This document shows positions 45,000-56,900 of a DNA stretch of 64,000 nucleotides, one piece after another; position 1 is the first letter of the stretch, and every line of letters starts with the position of its first letter. Where the stretch lies: positions 61,439,702 through 61,503,701 of the forward strand of contig OZ020307.1 in assembly GCA_963971305.1 (NCBI GenBank), read 5' to 3'. The position numbers and the translations under genes were made by a program. This DNA is from Arcuatula senhousia. Lineage: Eukaryota > Mollusca > Bivalvia > Mytilida > Mytilidae. The notes under the pieces are model-generated. The model did not search any database and had not been told where the DNA came from. It saw only the letters and a list, made by a program, of their open reading frames with translations.

Positions 45000-45914
45000 G
45001 TATGTCTCGCCTGCCGGCACCATCAGAAACATTTATTCTTTCTTACTTCCACTATATTTTGAATTTACATGGATTTTCAGTTTCTGAGATCAAAAGATGT
45101 TTATAGAACTTAAACATTGCAAATATATGCAATAAAAATAATCAAAGTCACTCAACCGGAAAATCAAGGTCAAGGTCATAAGATGGGGATGCAACTGTGC
45201 TAAGCTACTACTGGGGCATATGTATACCAAGTTTCATCAACCTAGGACCTATAGTTCTTGAGATATGGAGGTGCTCGCAAAACTTTTCCATTGCTATTAT
45301 ATGTATTGAAAATTGTCAAAGTCACTCAACCAAAAAATCAAGGTCAAGGTCAAAAGATGGGGATGCAACTGTGGTAAGCTACTACTGGGACATATGCATA
45401 CCAAGTTTCATCAACCTAGGACCTATAGTTCTTGAGATATGGAGGTGCTCGCAAAACTTTTCCATTGCTATTATATGTATTGAAAATTGTCAAAGTCACT
45501 CAACCGGAAAATCAAGGTCAAGGTCAAAAGATGGGGATGCAACTGTGGTAAGCTACTACTGGGGCATATGCATACCAAGTTTCATCAACCCAGGACCTAT
45601 AGTTCTTGAGATATGGAGGTGCTCGCAAAACTTTTTCATTGCTATTATATGTATTGAAAATTGTCAAAGTCATTCAACCGGAAAATCAAGGTCAAGGTCA
45701 AAAGATGGGGATGCAACTGTGCTAAGCTACTACTGGGGCATATGCATACCAAGTTTCATCAACCCAGGACCTATAGTTCTTGAGATATGGAGGTGCTCAT
45801 AAAACTTTTCCAAAAAGTTAACGCCGCCGTCGCCGCCGCCGTCGCCGCCGTCGCCGCCGCCGCCGCCGGTAAAGTAACACCTATGTCCCGCTCTGCTTCG
45901 CAGGCGAGACAATA
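45000..45914 (+). mobile_element. Non-autonomous element with GTCTCGCCTGC inverted ends
   Basis: GTCTCGCCTGC (45004-45014) is the exact reverse complement of GCAGGCGAGAC (45900-45910). Inside are four ~174-bp tandem units (starting at 45143, 45316, 45491, 45665), each with TCAAGGTCAAGGTC, TACCAAGTTTCATCAACC and TTCTTGAGATATGGAGG. They are followed by a GCC/GTC simple repeat (45822-45868). Because 174 is a multiple of three, a 201-codon frame stays open through the units. It is not a gene. Confidence 0.88.
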
Positions 45915-47057
45915 AAGAGTTATTTAAGGAATATTTAATAAAAACCTGACGTCGTAAGAAGCAAAAAATAAACCAAAAGGGCATCGGAAACCCGAAAATA
46001 AAACCCCAAAATATATAAGTAGAAATGAAGAAAAACAACCCTACGAAGAAGAAAAAAAACCAACACAATTGTACAGCAATTAGCATCTCACTTTAAGGAT
46101 AATTTTGAGTTCACTCTTTGTTTCATAATAATCAAATAAGAGGGCAAGTATAAAATCTTGACTAATAAAGTATTTCAGTAATTTTGTTGGAACACTTTCT
46201 TCAAAGCAATATCCTTGGAAGTTATAAAATGTTATGCACTACACAAATATATATTAACCAGGTGTCAAAATTCATCAATTTTATACTTAAAGAAAAGCGC
46301 ATTTCATGATTTAGTCTGTTTTTAAACATGACAAATAAACACATGACTTTGGGGCTAAATAAACGAAAGACTAGTAAGCTTTTTTTAAGTCAAAGAAGAG
46401 AAGTCTATTAAATAAAACTTGTTAAATATTCAGTGCAAATAAAATGATAGACATTACACATCAGCAGTATTTAACCCCTTTGCATTTGTCTTCCTACTGC
46501 TATTGACAATAAAATAAAAGCACAACGAAAAATTCTATAAATGGCATATTTTATATTACGAGTCAACACAAAACAGGTCAGATTTGACCTAGTTAGAGTA
46601 AACAATAATTATTTTTTAATCATACTCTTAGAAAATAAATACATCCTGCTAGTTTTATTGCAATTGAGATAATGGAATCTGTTGACAGTAGGCAATGTGA
46701 CAAACCAACCTTGAGTCCATTGACCTATTTTCACATGGTATAATTAGTAGAAAAACAACAGGATACCAAAATTGTCAATTCAAAAAATGTTATACCTGAC
46801 ATTGAACCTCAACATCTGCTCCAGGTTATACAATAATTAAGGAAAAGTTTCTCTTAAAACGCACAAGCAGTGGTGATTCATGGTGTAAAATAACCAAGAG
46901 GAACTATGCTTTGTCTTTTTTGAAAATCTAATTTGTTTTATAATTTACAGGTAAATTTGTAAAAGATTTTAATCTTTTTCACCCTTTTCATGAGCTATCG
47001 TCTCTTTATGTTTTTTTTCCTTTTGTAAACATAAAAATAAAAATAAGCAAACAATAC
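45915..47057. other. GGT intron sequence, nothing further identified
   Basis: AT-rich intron between the exons at 44953 and 47058. Only the element at 45000-45914 is recognisable. Confidence 0.6.
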
Positions 47058-47166
47058 CTTGTTTTTCGTCTGTTACCATGGCAGGGATGATGGTATGGAA
47101 AGGTCTTTTGTTTGGAGCTACAACATTTGGATGATTCCTGTTTAAACTAAATCCACATCCCCTGTT
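47058..47166 (-). CDS. Gamma-glutamyltransferase-family gene, internal exon
   Basis: Acceptor GGTTATTTTAG before 47166, donor AACAAG|GTATTG at 47057. Phase 0 in, phase 1 out. Reads [20 protein letters not shown], then [16 protein letters not shown]. NRGxxFSLxxxHPNxxxPxKRPxHTIIP is a near-invariant GGT small-subunit block, so assignment is secure. Confidence 0.93.
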
Positions 47167-47743
47167 CTAAAATAACCAAAAACAATAAGAAAAAGCTATA
47201 AATATATGTCTGATCAGGTGAATTTCGTCGTTTTTTTGGAAAATCTACCCCAAATTAAAATGTGCTACTGTTCAGTCTTTCAGGTTGAGTTAACATCGAA
47301 GGTATTTCTAATTTTGTTCACCTGAGTGCAGTTTTCTTAAATTTGTAGCAAAATTTATTGTCTGGAACTTGTCATTTTTATTTGTACATCTATATCTCCA
47401 AACTACACAAGAAACTAGAAACTACACATTAACACCACACCTTGGCATAGTATATTTTGCAATAAGAGAATATAGAAATTGTCGAAATTTTTATAAAGTC
47501 GCGAATAAAGAAATTGTCGAATTTTTTAATAAAGTCGCTTAAACGTCTTATAAAATTCAAACGTGTGCTTGAGATAACACATTTATATAATGCTCCTTTA
47601 AAATATATAAGATTATTCGACTTTCAGCAAGGCAAATAATAGTCACTACAAAGTTTATAAATAAAAATGTGTGTCATGTGCATCTAGAAATTGTTCACAA
47701 GCATCATGTCATTTCTTAAATTAAACTTAACCAGAAAAGATAC

Positions 47744-47903
47744 CTGTAAAGTAAAGCCACAGGCTTCAGGTACAATACCTGTCCCAAAACCCATAAAGTT
47801 ACTGTTGATAAAGGAGCAGGCACTGCCATCCTTGTCAGCTGTGGTAAAGTATACAGTATCAGTGCCTTTAAATGGATTCCCTCTTTGTAAATCTTGGAGA
47901 GAT
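47744..47903 (-). CDS. Gamma-glutamyltransferase-family exon with the autoprocessing/catalytic Thr
   Basis: Acceptor CTGTTTCAG before 47903, donor TTTACAG|GTATC at 47743. After one base completing a split codon it reads SLQDLQRGNPFKGTDTVYFT, then TADKDGSACSFINSNFMGFG, and ends CGFTLQ. The Thr of GTDTVYF is, by family comparison, the residue where the proenzyme cleaves itself and which then acts as N-terminal nucleophile. The first ~45 exon bases and the acceptor are the source of the adjacent giant tandem array. Upstream exons (large subunit) were not found. Confidence 0.93.
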
Positions 47904-50900
47904 CTGAAACAGAATAAATGAATACAGTGTCAGAGTCTTTAAATGGATTCCCTCTTTGTAAATCTTGGAGAGATCTGAAACAGAATAAATGAATACAGTG
48001 TCAGAGTCTTTAAATGGATTCCCTCTTTGTAAATCTTGGAGAGATTTGAAACAAAATAAGTGAATACAGTGTCAGAGCCTTTAAATGGATTCCCTCTTTG
48101 TAAATCTTGTAGAGATCTGAAACAAAATAAGTGAATACAGTGTCAGAGTCTTTAAATGGATTCCCTCTTTGTAAATCTTGGAGAGATCTGAAACAAAATA
48201 AGTGAATACAGTGTCAGAGCCTTTAAATGGATTCCCTCTTTGTAAATCTTGGAGAGATCTGAAACAGAATAAGTGAACACAGTGTCGGAGCCTTTAAATG
48301 GATTCCCTCTTTGTAATTCTTGGAGAGATCTGAAACAGAATAAGTGTATACAGTGTCAGAGCCTTTAATTGGATTCCCTCTTTGTAAATCTTGGAGTGAA
48401 CTGAAACAAAATAAGTGAATACAGTATCAGAGCCTTTAAATGGGTTCCCTTTTTGTAAATCTTGGAGAGATCTGAAACAGAATAAGTGAATACAGTATCA
48501 GAGCCTTTAAATGGGTTCCCTCTTTGTAAATCTTGGAGAGATCTGAAACAGAATAAGTGAATACAGTATCAGAGCCTTTAAATGGATTCCCTCTTTGTAA
48601 ATCTTGTAGAGATCTGAAACAGAATAAGTGAATACAGTATCAGAGCCTTTAAATGGATTCCCTCTTTGTAAATCTTGGAGAGATCTGAAACAGAATAAGT
48701 GAATACAGTGTCAGAGTCTTTAAATGGATTCCCTCTTTGTAAATCTTGGAGTGAACTGAAACAGAATAAGTGAATACAGTGTCAAAGCCTTTAAATGGGT
48801 TCCCTCTTTGTAAATCTTGGATAGATCTGAAACAGAATAAGTGAATACAGTGTCGGAGCCTTTAAATGGGTTCCCTCTTTGTAAATCTTGGAGAGATCTG
48901 AAACAGAATAAGTGAATACAGTGTCAAAGCCTTTAAATGGATTCACTCTTTGTAAATCTTGGAGCGATCTGAAACAGAATAAGTGAATACAATGTCAAAG
49001 CCTTTAAATGGATTCACTCTTTGTAAATCTTGGAGAGATCTGAAACAGAATAAGTGAATACAGTGTCGGAGCCTTTAAATGGATTCCCTCTTTGTAAATA
49101 TTGGATAGATCTGAAACAGAATAAGTGAATACAGTGTCGGAGCCTTGAAATGGATTCCCTCTTTGTAAATCTTGGAGAGATCTGAAACAAAATAAGTGAA
49201 TACAGTGTCAGAGCCTTTAAATGGATTCCCTCTCTGTAAATCTTGAAGAGTTCTGAAACAAAATAAGTGAATACTGTGTCAGAGCCTTTAAATGTATTCC
49301 CTCTTTGTAAATATTGGAGTGAACTGAAACAGAATAAGTGAATACAGTGTCAAAGCCTTTAAATGGGTTCCCTCTTTGTAAATCTTGGAGAGATCTGAAA
49401 CAGAATAAGTGAATACAGTGTCAGAGCCTTTAAATGGATTCCCTCTTTGTAAATCTTGAAGAGTTCTGAAACAAAATAAGTGAATACAGTGTCAGAGCCT
49501 TTAAATGGATTCCCTCTCTGTAAATCTTGGAGAGATCTGAAACAAAATAAGTGAATACAGTGTCAAAGCCTTTAAATGGATTCCCTCTTTGTAAATCTTG
49601 GAGAGATCTGAAACAGAATAAGTGACTACAGTGTCAGAGCCTTTAAATGGATTCCCTCTTTGTAAATCTTGGAGAGATCTGAAACAGAATAAGTGAATAC
49701 AGTGTCGGAGCGTTTAAATGGATTCCCTCTCTGTAAATCTTGGAGAGATCTGAAACAGAATAAGTGAATACAGTGTCAAAGCCTTTAAATGAATTCCCTC
49801 TTTGTAAATCTTGGATAGATCTGAAACAGAATAAGTGAATACAGTGTCGGAGCCTTTAAATGGATTCCCTCTTTGTAAATCTTGGATAGATCTGAAACAA
49901 AATAAGTGAATACAGTGTCGGAACCTTTAAATGGATTCCCTCTTTGTAAATCTTGGAGAGATCTGAAACAAAATAAGTGAATACAGTGTCAGAGCCTTTA
50001 AATGGATTCCCTCTCTGTAAATCTTGAAGAGTTCTGAAACAAAATAAGCGAATACTGTGTCAGAGCCTTTAAATGTATTCCCTCTTTGTAAATATTGGAG
50101 AGATCTGAAACAGAATAAGTGAATACAGTGTCGGAGCCTTTAAATGGGTTCCCTCTTTGTAAATCTTGGATATATCTTAAACAAAATAAGTGAATACAGT
50201 ATCAGAGCCTTTAAATGGGTTCCCTCTTTGTAAATCTTCGAGAGATCTGAAACAGAATAAGTGAATACAGTGTCAAAGCCTTTAAATGGATTCCCTCTTT
50301 GTAAATCTTGGAGAGATCTGAAACAGAATAAGTGAATACAGTGTCAAAGCCTTTAAATGGATTCCCTCTTTGTAAATCTTGGAGAGATCTGAAACAGAAT
50401 AAGTGAATACAGTATCAGAGTCTTTAAATGGATTCCCTCTTTGTAAATCTTGGAGAATTCTGAAACAGAATAAGTGAATACAGTATCAGAGCCTTTAAAT
50501 GGATTCCCTCTTTGTAAATCTTGGAGAGATCTGAAACAGAATAAGTGAATACAGTGTCGGAGCCTTTAAATGGATTCCCTCTTTGTAAATCTTGAAGAGA
50601 TCTGAAACAGAATAAGTGAATACAGTGTCAGAGTCTTTAAATGGATTCCCTCTTTGTAAATCTTCGAGAGATCTGAAATTGAATAAGTGAATACAGTGTC
50701 ATAGCCTTTAAATGGATTCCCTCTTTGTAAATCGTGGAGAGATCTGAAACAGAATAAGTGAATACAGTGTCAGAGCCTTTAAATGGATTCCCTCTTTGTA
50801 AATCTTGGAGAGATCTGAAACAAAATAAGTGAATACAGTGTCAGAGTCTTTAAATGGATTCCCTCTTTGTAAATCTTCGAGAGATCTGAAACAGAATAAG

Positions 50901-53900
50901 TGAATACAGTGTCATAGCCTTTAAATGGATTCCCTCTTTGTAAATCTTGAAGAGTTCTGAAACAAAATAAGTGAATACAGTGTCGGAGCCTTTAAATTGG
51001 TTCCCTCTTTGTAAATCTTGGATAGATCTGAAACAGAATAAGTGAATACAGTGTCGGAGCCTTTAAATGGATTCTCTCTTTGTAAATCTTGGAGAGATCT
51101 GAAACAGAATAAGTGAATACAGTGTCATAGCCTTGAAATGGATTCTCTCTTTGTAAATCGTGGAGAGATCTGAAACAGAATAAGTGAATACAGTATCAGA
51201 GCCTTTAAATGGATTCTCTCTTTGTAAATCTTGGAGAGATCTGAAACAGAATAAGTGAATACAGTGTCATAGCCTTGAAATGGATTCCCTCTTTGTAAAT
51301 CTTGGAGAGATCTGAAACAGAATAAGTGAATACAGTGTCATAGCCTTGAAATGGATTCCCTCTTTGTAAATCTTGGAGAGATCTGAAACAGAATAAGTGA
51401 ATACAGTGTCATAGCCTTGAAATGGATTCCCTCTTTGTAAATCTTGGAGAGATCTGAAACAAAATAAGTGAATACAGTGTCATAGCCTTGAAATGGATTC
51501 CCTCTTTGTAAATCTTGGAGAGATCTGAAACAGAATAAGTGAATACAGTGTCGGAGCCTTTAAATGGATTCCCTCTTTGTAAATCTTGAAGAGTTCTGAA
51601 ACAAAATAAGTGAATACAGTGTCGGAGCCTTTAAATGGGTTCCCTCTTTGTAAATCTTGGATAGATCTGAAACAGAATAAGTGAATACAGTGTCAGAGCC
51701 TTTAAATGGATTCTCTCTTTGTAAATCTTGGAGAGATCTGAAACAGAATAAGTGAATACAGTGTCATAGCCTTGAAATGGATTCTCTCTTTGTAAATCGT
51801 GGAGAGATCTGAAACAGAATAAGTGAATACAGTATCAGAGTCTTTAAATGGATTCCCTCTTTGTAAATCTTGGAGAGATCTGAAACAGAATAAGTGAATA
51901 CAGTGTCATAGCCTTGAAATGGATTCCCTCTTTGTAAATCTTGGAGAGATCTGAAACAGAATAAGTGAATACAGTGTCATAGCCTTGAAATGGATTCCCT
52001 CTTTGTAAATCTTGGAGAGATCTGAAACAGAATAAGTGAATACAGTGTCATAGCCTTGAAATGGATTCCCTCTTTGTAAATCTTGGAGAGATCTGAAACA
52101 GAATAAGTGAATACAGTGTCGGAGCCTTTACATGGATTCCCTCTTTGTAAATCTTGGAGAGATGTGAAACAGAATAAGTGAATACAGTGTCGGAGCCTTT
52201 AAATGGGTTCCCTCTTTGTAAATCTTGGAGAGATCTGAAACAGAATAAGTGACTACAGTGTCGGAGCCTTTCTTTAAATGGATTCCCTCTTTGTAAATCT
52301 TGGAGAGATCTGAAACAGAATAAGTGAATACAGTGTCAGAGCCTTTAAATGGATTCCCTCTTTGTAAATCTTGGAGAGATCTGATACAAAATAAGTGAAT
52401 ACAGTATCAGAACCTTTAAATGGATTCCCTCTTTGTAAATCTTGGAGAGATCTGAAACAGAATAAGTGAATACAGTGTCAGAGCGTCTAAATGGATTCCC
52501 TCTTTATAAATCTTGGAGAGATCTGAAACAGAATAAGTGAATACAGTGTCGGGGCGTTTAAATGGATTCCCTCTTTGTAAATCTTGGAGAGTATGAAACA
52601 AAATAAGTGAATACAGTGTCAGAGCCTTTAAATGGATTCCCTTTCTGTAAATCTTGGAGAGATTTGAAACAAAATAAGTGAATACAGTGTCAAAGCATTT
52701 AAATGGATTCCCTTTTTGTAAATCTTGGAGAGATCTGAAACAGAATAAGTGACTACAGTGTCAGAGCCTTTAAATGAATTCCCTCTTTGTAAATCTTGGA
52801 GAGATTTGAAACAAAATAAGTGAATACAGTGTCAGAGCCTTTAAATGGATTCCCTCTTTGTAAATCTTGGAGAGATCTGAAACAAAATAAGTGAATACAG
52901 TGTCGGAGCGTTTAAATGGATTCCCTCTTTGTAAATCTTGGAGAGATCTGAAACAGAATAAGTGAATACAGTGTCGGAGCCTTTAAATGGATTCCCTCTT
53001 TGTAAATCTTGGAGAGATCTGAAACAGAATAAGTGAATACAGTGTCATAGCCTTGAAATGGATTCCCTCTTTGTAAATCTTGGAGAGATCTGAAACAGAA
53101 TAAGTGAATACAGTGTCATAGCCTTGAAATGGATTCCCTCTTTGTAAATCTTGGAGAGATCTGAAACAGAATAAGTGAATACAGTGTCATAGCCTTGAAA
53201 TGGATTCCCTCTTTGTAAATCTTGGAGAGATCTGAAACAGAATAAGTGAATACAGTGTCGGAGCCTTTAAATGGATTCCCTCTTTGTAAATCTTGAAGAG
53301 TTCTGAAACAAAATAAGTGAATACAGTGTCGGAGCCTTTAAATGGGTTCCCTCTTTGTAAATCTTGGATAGATCTGAAACAGAATAAGTGAATACAGTGT
53401 CAGAGCCTTTAAATGGATTCTCTCTTTGTAAATCTTGGAGAGATCTGAAACAGAATAAGTGAATACAGTGTCATAGCCTTGAAATGGATTCTCTCTTTGT
53501 AAATCGTGGAGAGATCTGAAACAGAATAAGTGAATACAGTATCAGAGCCTTTAAATGGATTCCCTCTTTGTAAATCTTGGAGAGATCTGAAACAGAATAA
53601 GTGAATACAGTGTCATAGCCTTGAAATGGATTCCCTCTTTGTAAATCTTGGAGAGATCTGAAACAGAATAAGTGAATACAGTGTCATAGCCTTGAAATGG
53701 ATTCCCTCTTTGTAAATCTTGGAGAGATCTGAAACAGAATAAGTGAATACAGTGTCATAGCCTTGAAATGGATTCCCTCTTTGTAAATCTTGGAGAGATC
53801 TGAAACAGAATAAGTCAATACAGTGTCGGAGCCTTTACATGGATTCCCTCTTTGTAAATCTTGGAGAGATTTGAAACAGAATAAGTGAATACAGTGTCGG

Positions 53901-56900
53901 AGCCTTTAAATGGGTTCCCTCTTTGTAAATCTTGGAGAGATCTGAAACAGAATAAGTGAATACAGTGTCGGAGCCTTTACATGGACTCCCTCTTTGTAAA
54001 TCTTGGAGAGATCTGAAACAGAATAAGTGAATACAGTATCAGAGTCTTTAAATGGATTCCCTCTTTGTAAATCTTGGAGAGATCTGAAACAGAATAAGTG
54101 AATACAGTGTCAGAGCTTTTAAATGGATTCCCTCTTTGTAAATCTTGGAGAGATCTGAAACAGAATAAGTGAATACAGTGTCGGAGTCTTTAAATGGATT
54201 CCCTCTTTGTAAATCTTGGAGAGATCTGAAACAGAATAAGTGAATACAGTGTCAGAGTCTTTAAATGGATTCCCTCTTTGTAAATCTTGGAGAGATCTGA
54301 AACAGAATAAGTGAATACAGTGTCAGAGCCTTTAAATGGATTCCCTCTTTGTAAATCTTGGAGAGATCTGATACAAAATAAGTGAATACAGTATCAGAAC
54401 CTTTAAATGGATTCCCTCTTTGTAAATCTTGGAGAGATCTGAAACAGAATAAGTGAATACAGTGTCAGAGCGTCTAAATGGATTCCCTCTTTATAAATCT
54501 TGGAGAGATCTGAAACAGAATAAGTGAATACAGTGTCGGGGCGTTTAAATGGATTCCCTCTTTGTAAATCTTGGAGAGTATGAAACAAAATAAGTGAATA
54601 CAGTGTCAGAGCCTTTAAATGGATTCCCTCTCTGTAAATCTTGGAGAGATTTGAAACAAAATAAGTGAATACAGTGTCAAAGCATTTAAATGGATTCCCT
54701 CTTTGTAAATCTTGGAGAGATCTGAAACAGAATAAGTGACTACAGTGTCAGAGCCTTTAAATGAATTCCCTCTTTGTAAATCTTGGAGAGATTTGAAACA
54801 AAATAAGTGAATACAGTGTCAGAGCCTTTAAATGGATTCCCTCTTTGTAAATCTTGGAGAGATCTGAAACAAAATAAGTGAATACAGTGTCGGAGCGTTT
54901 AAATGGATTCCCTCTTTGTAAATCTTGGAGAGATCTGAAACAGAATAAGTGAATACAGTGTCGGAGCCTTTAAATGGATTCCCTCTTTGTAAATCTTGGA
55001 GAGATCTGAAACAGAATAAGTGAATACAGTGTCATAGCCTTTAAATGGGTCCCGTCTTTGTAAATCTTGGAGTGAACTGAAACAAAATAAGTGAATACAA
55101 TGTCGGAGCCTTTAAATGGATTCCCTCTTTGTAAATCTTGGAGAGATCTGAAACAAAATAAGTGAATACAGTGTCGGAGCCTTTAAATGGATTCCTTCTT
55201 TGTAAATCTTGGAGCGATCTGAAACAGAATAAGTGAATACAGTGTCAGAGCTTTTAAATGGGTTCCCTCTTTGTAAATCTTGGAGAGTTCTGAAACAAAA
55301 TAAGTGAATACAGTGTCGGAGCCTTTAAATGGATTCCCTCTTTGTAAATCTTGGAGCGATCTGAAACAAAATAAGTGAATACAGTGTCAGAGTCTTTAAA
55401 TGGATTCCCTCTTTGTAAATCTTGGAGAGAACTGAAACAGAATAAGTGAATACAGTGTCAGAGCTTTTAATAAGTTCCCTCTTTGTAAATCTTGGAGAGT
55501 TCTGAAACAAAATAAGTGAATACAGTGTCGGAGCCTTTAAATGGATTCCCTCTTTGTAAATCTTGGAGAGTTCTGAAACAAAATAAGTGAATACAGTGTC
55601 GGAGCCTTTAAATGGATTCCTTCTTTGTAAATCTTGGAGCGATCTGAAACAGAATAAGTGAATACAGTGTCAGAGCTTTTAAATGGGTTCCCTCTTTGTA
55701 AATCTTGGAGAGTTCTGAAACAAAATAAGTGAATACAGTGTCGGAGCCTTTAAATGGATTCCCTCTTTGTAAATCTTGGAGCGATCTGAAACAAAATAAG
55801 TGAATACAGTGTCAGAGTCTTTAAATGGATTCCCTCTTTGTAAATCTTGGAGAGAACTGAAACAGAATAAGTGAATACAGTGTCAGAGCCCCTCTTTGTA
55901 AATCTTGGAGAGTTCTGAAACAAAATAAGTGAATACAGTGTCGGAGCCTTTAAATGGATTCCCTCTTTGTAAATCTTGGAGAGTTCTGAAACAAAATAAG
56001 TGAATACAGTGTCGGAGCCTTTAAATGGATTCCCTCTTTGTAAATCTTGGAGAGTTCTGAAACAAAATAATTGAATACAGTGTCGGAGCCTTTAAATGGA
56101 TTCCCTCTTTGTAAATCTTGGAGAGAACTGAAACAGAATAAGTGAATACAGTGTCAGGGCCTTTAAATGGATTCCCTTTTTGTAAATCTTGGAAAGATCT
56201 GAAACAGAATAAGTGAATACAGTGTCAGAGCCTTTAAATGGATTCTCTCTTTGTAAATCTTGGAGAGATCTGAAACAGAATAAGTGAATACAGTGTCATA
56301 GCCTTGAAATGGATTCTCTCTTTGTAAATCGTGGAGAGATCTGAAACAGAATAAGTGAATACAGTATCAGAGCCTTTAAATGGATTCCCTCTTTGTAAAT
56401 CTTGGAGAGATCTGAAACAGAATAAGTGAATACAGTGTCATAGCCTTGAAATGGATTCCCTCTTTGTAAATCTTGGAGAGATCTGAAACAGAATAAGTGA
56501 ATACAGTGTCATAGCCTTGAAATGGATTCCCTCTTTGTAAATCTTGGAGAGATCTGAAACAGAATAAGTGAATACAGTGTCATAGCCTTGAAATGGATTC
56601 CCTCTTTGTAAATCTTGGAGAGATCTGAAACAGAATAAGTGAATACAGTGTCGGAGCCTTTACATGGATTCCCTCTTTGTAAATCTTGGAGAGATTTGAA
56701 ACAGAATAAGTGAATACAGTGTCGGAGCCTTTAAATGGGTTCCCTCTTTGTAAATCTTGGAGAGATCTGAAACAGAATAAGTGACTACAGTGTCGGAGCC
56801 TTTACATGGACTCCCTCTTTGTAAATCTTGGAGAGATCTGAAACAGAATAAGTGAATACAGTATCAGAGTCTTTAAATGGATTCCCTCTTTGTAAATCTT

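Noticed and set aside
45197..45802. 201-codon plus-strand repeat protein
   Set aside because: It is open only because the 174-bp unit of the element is a multiple of three. Composition follows the DNA repeat.
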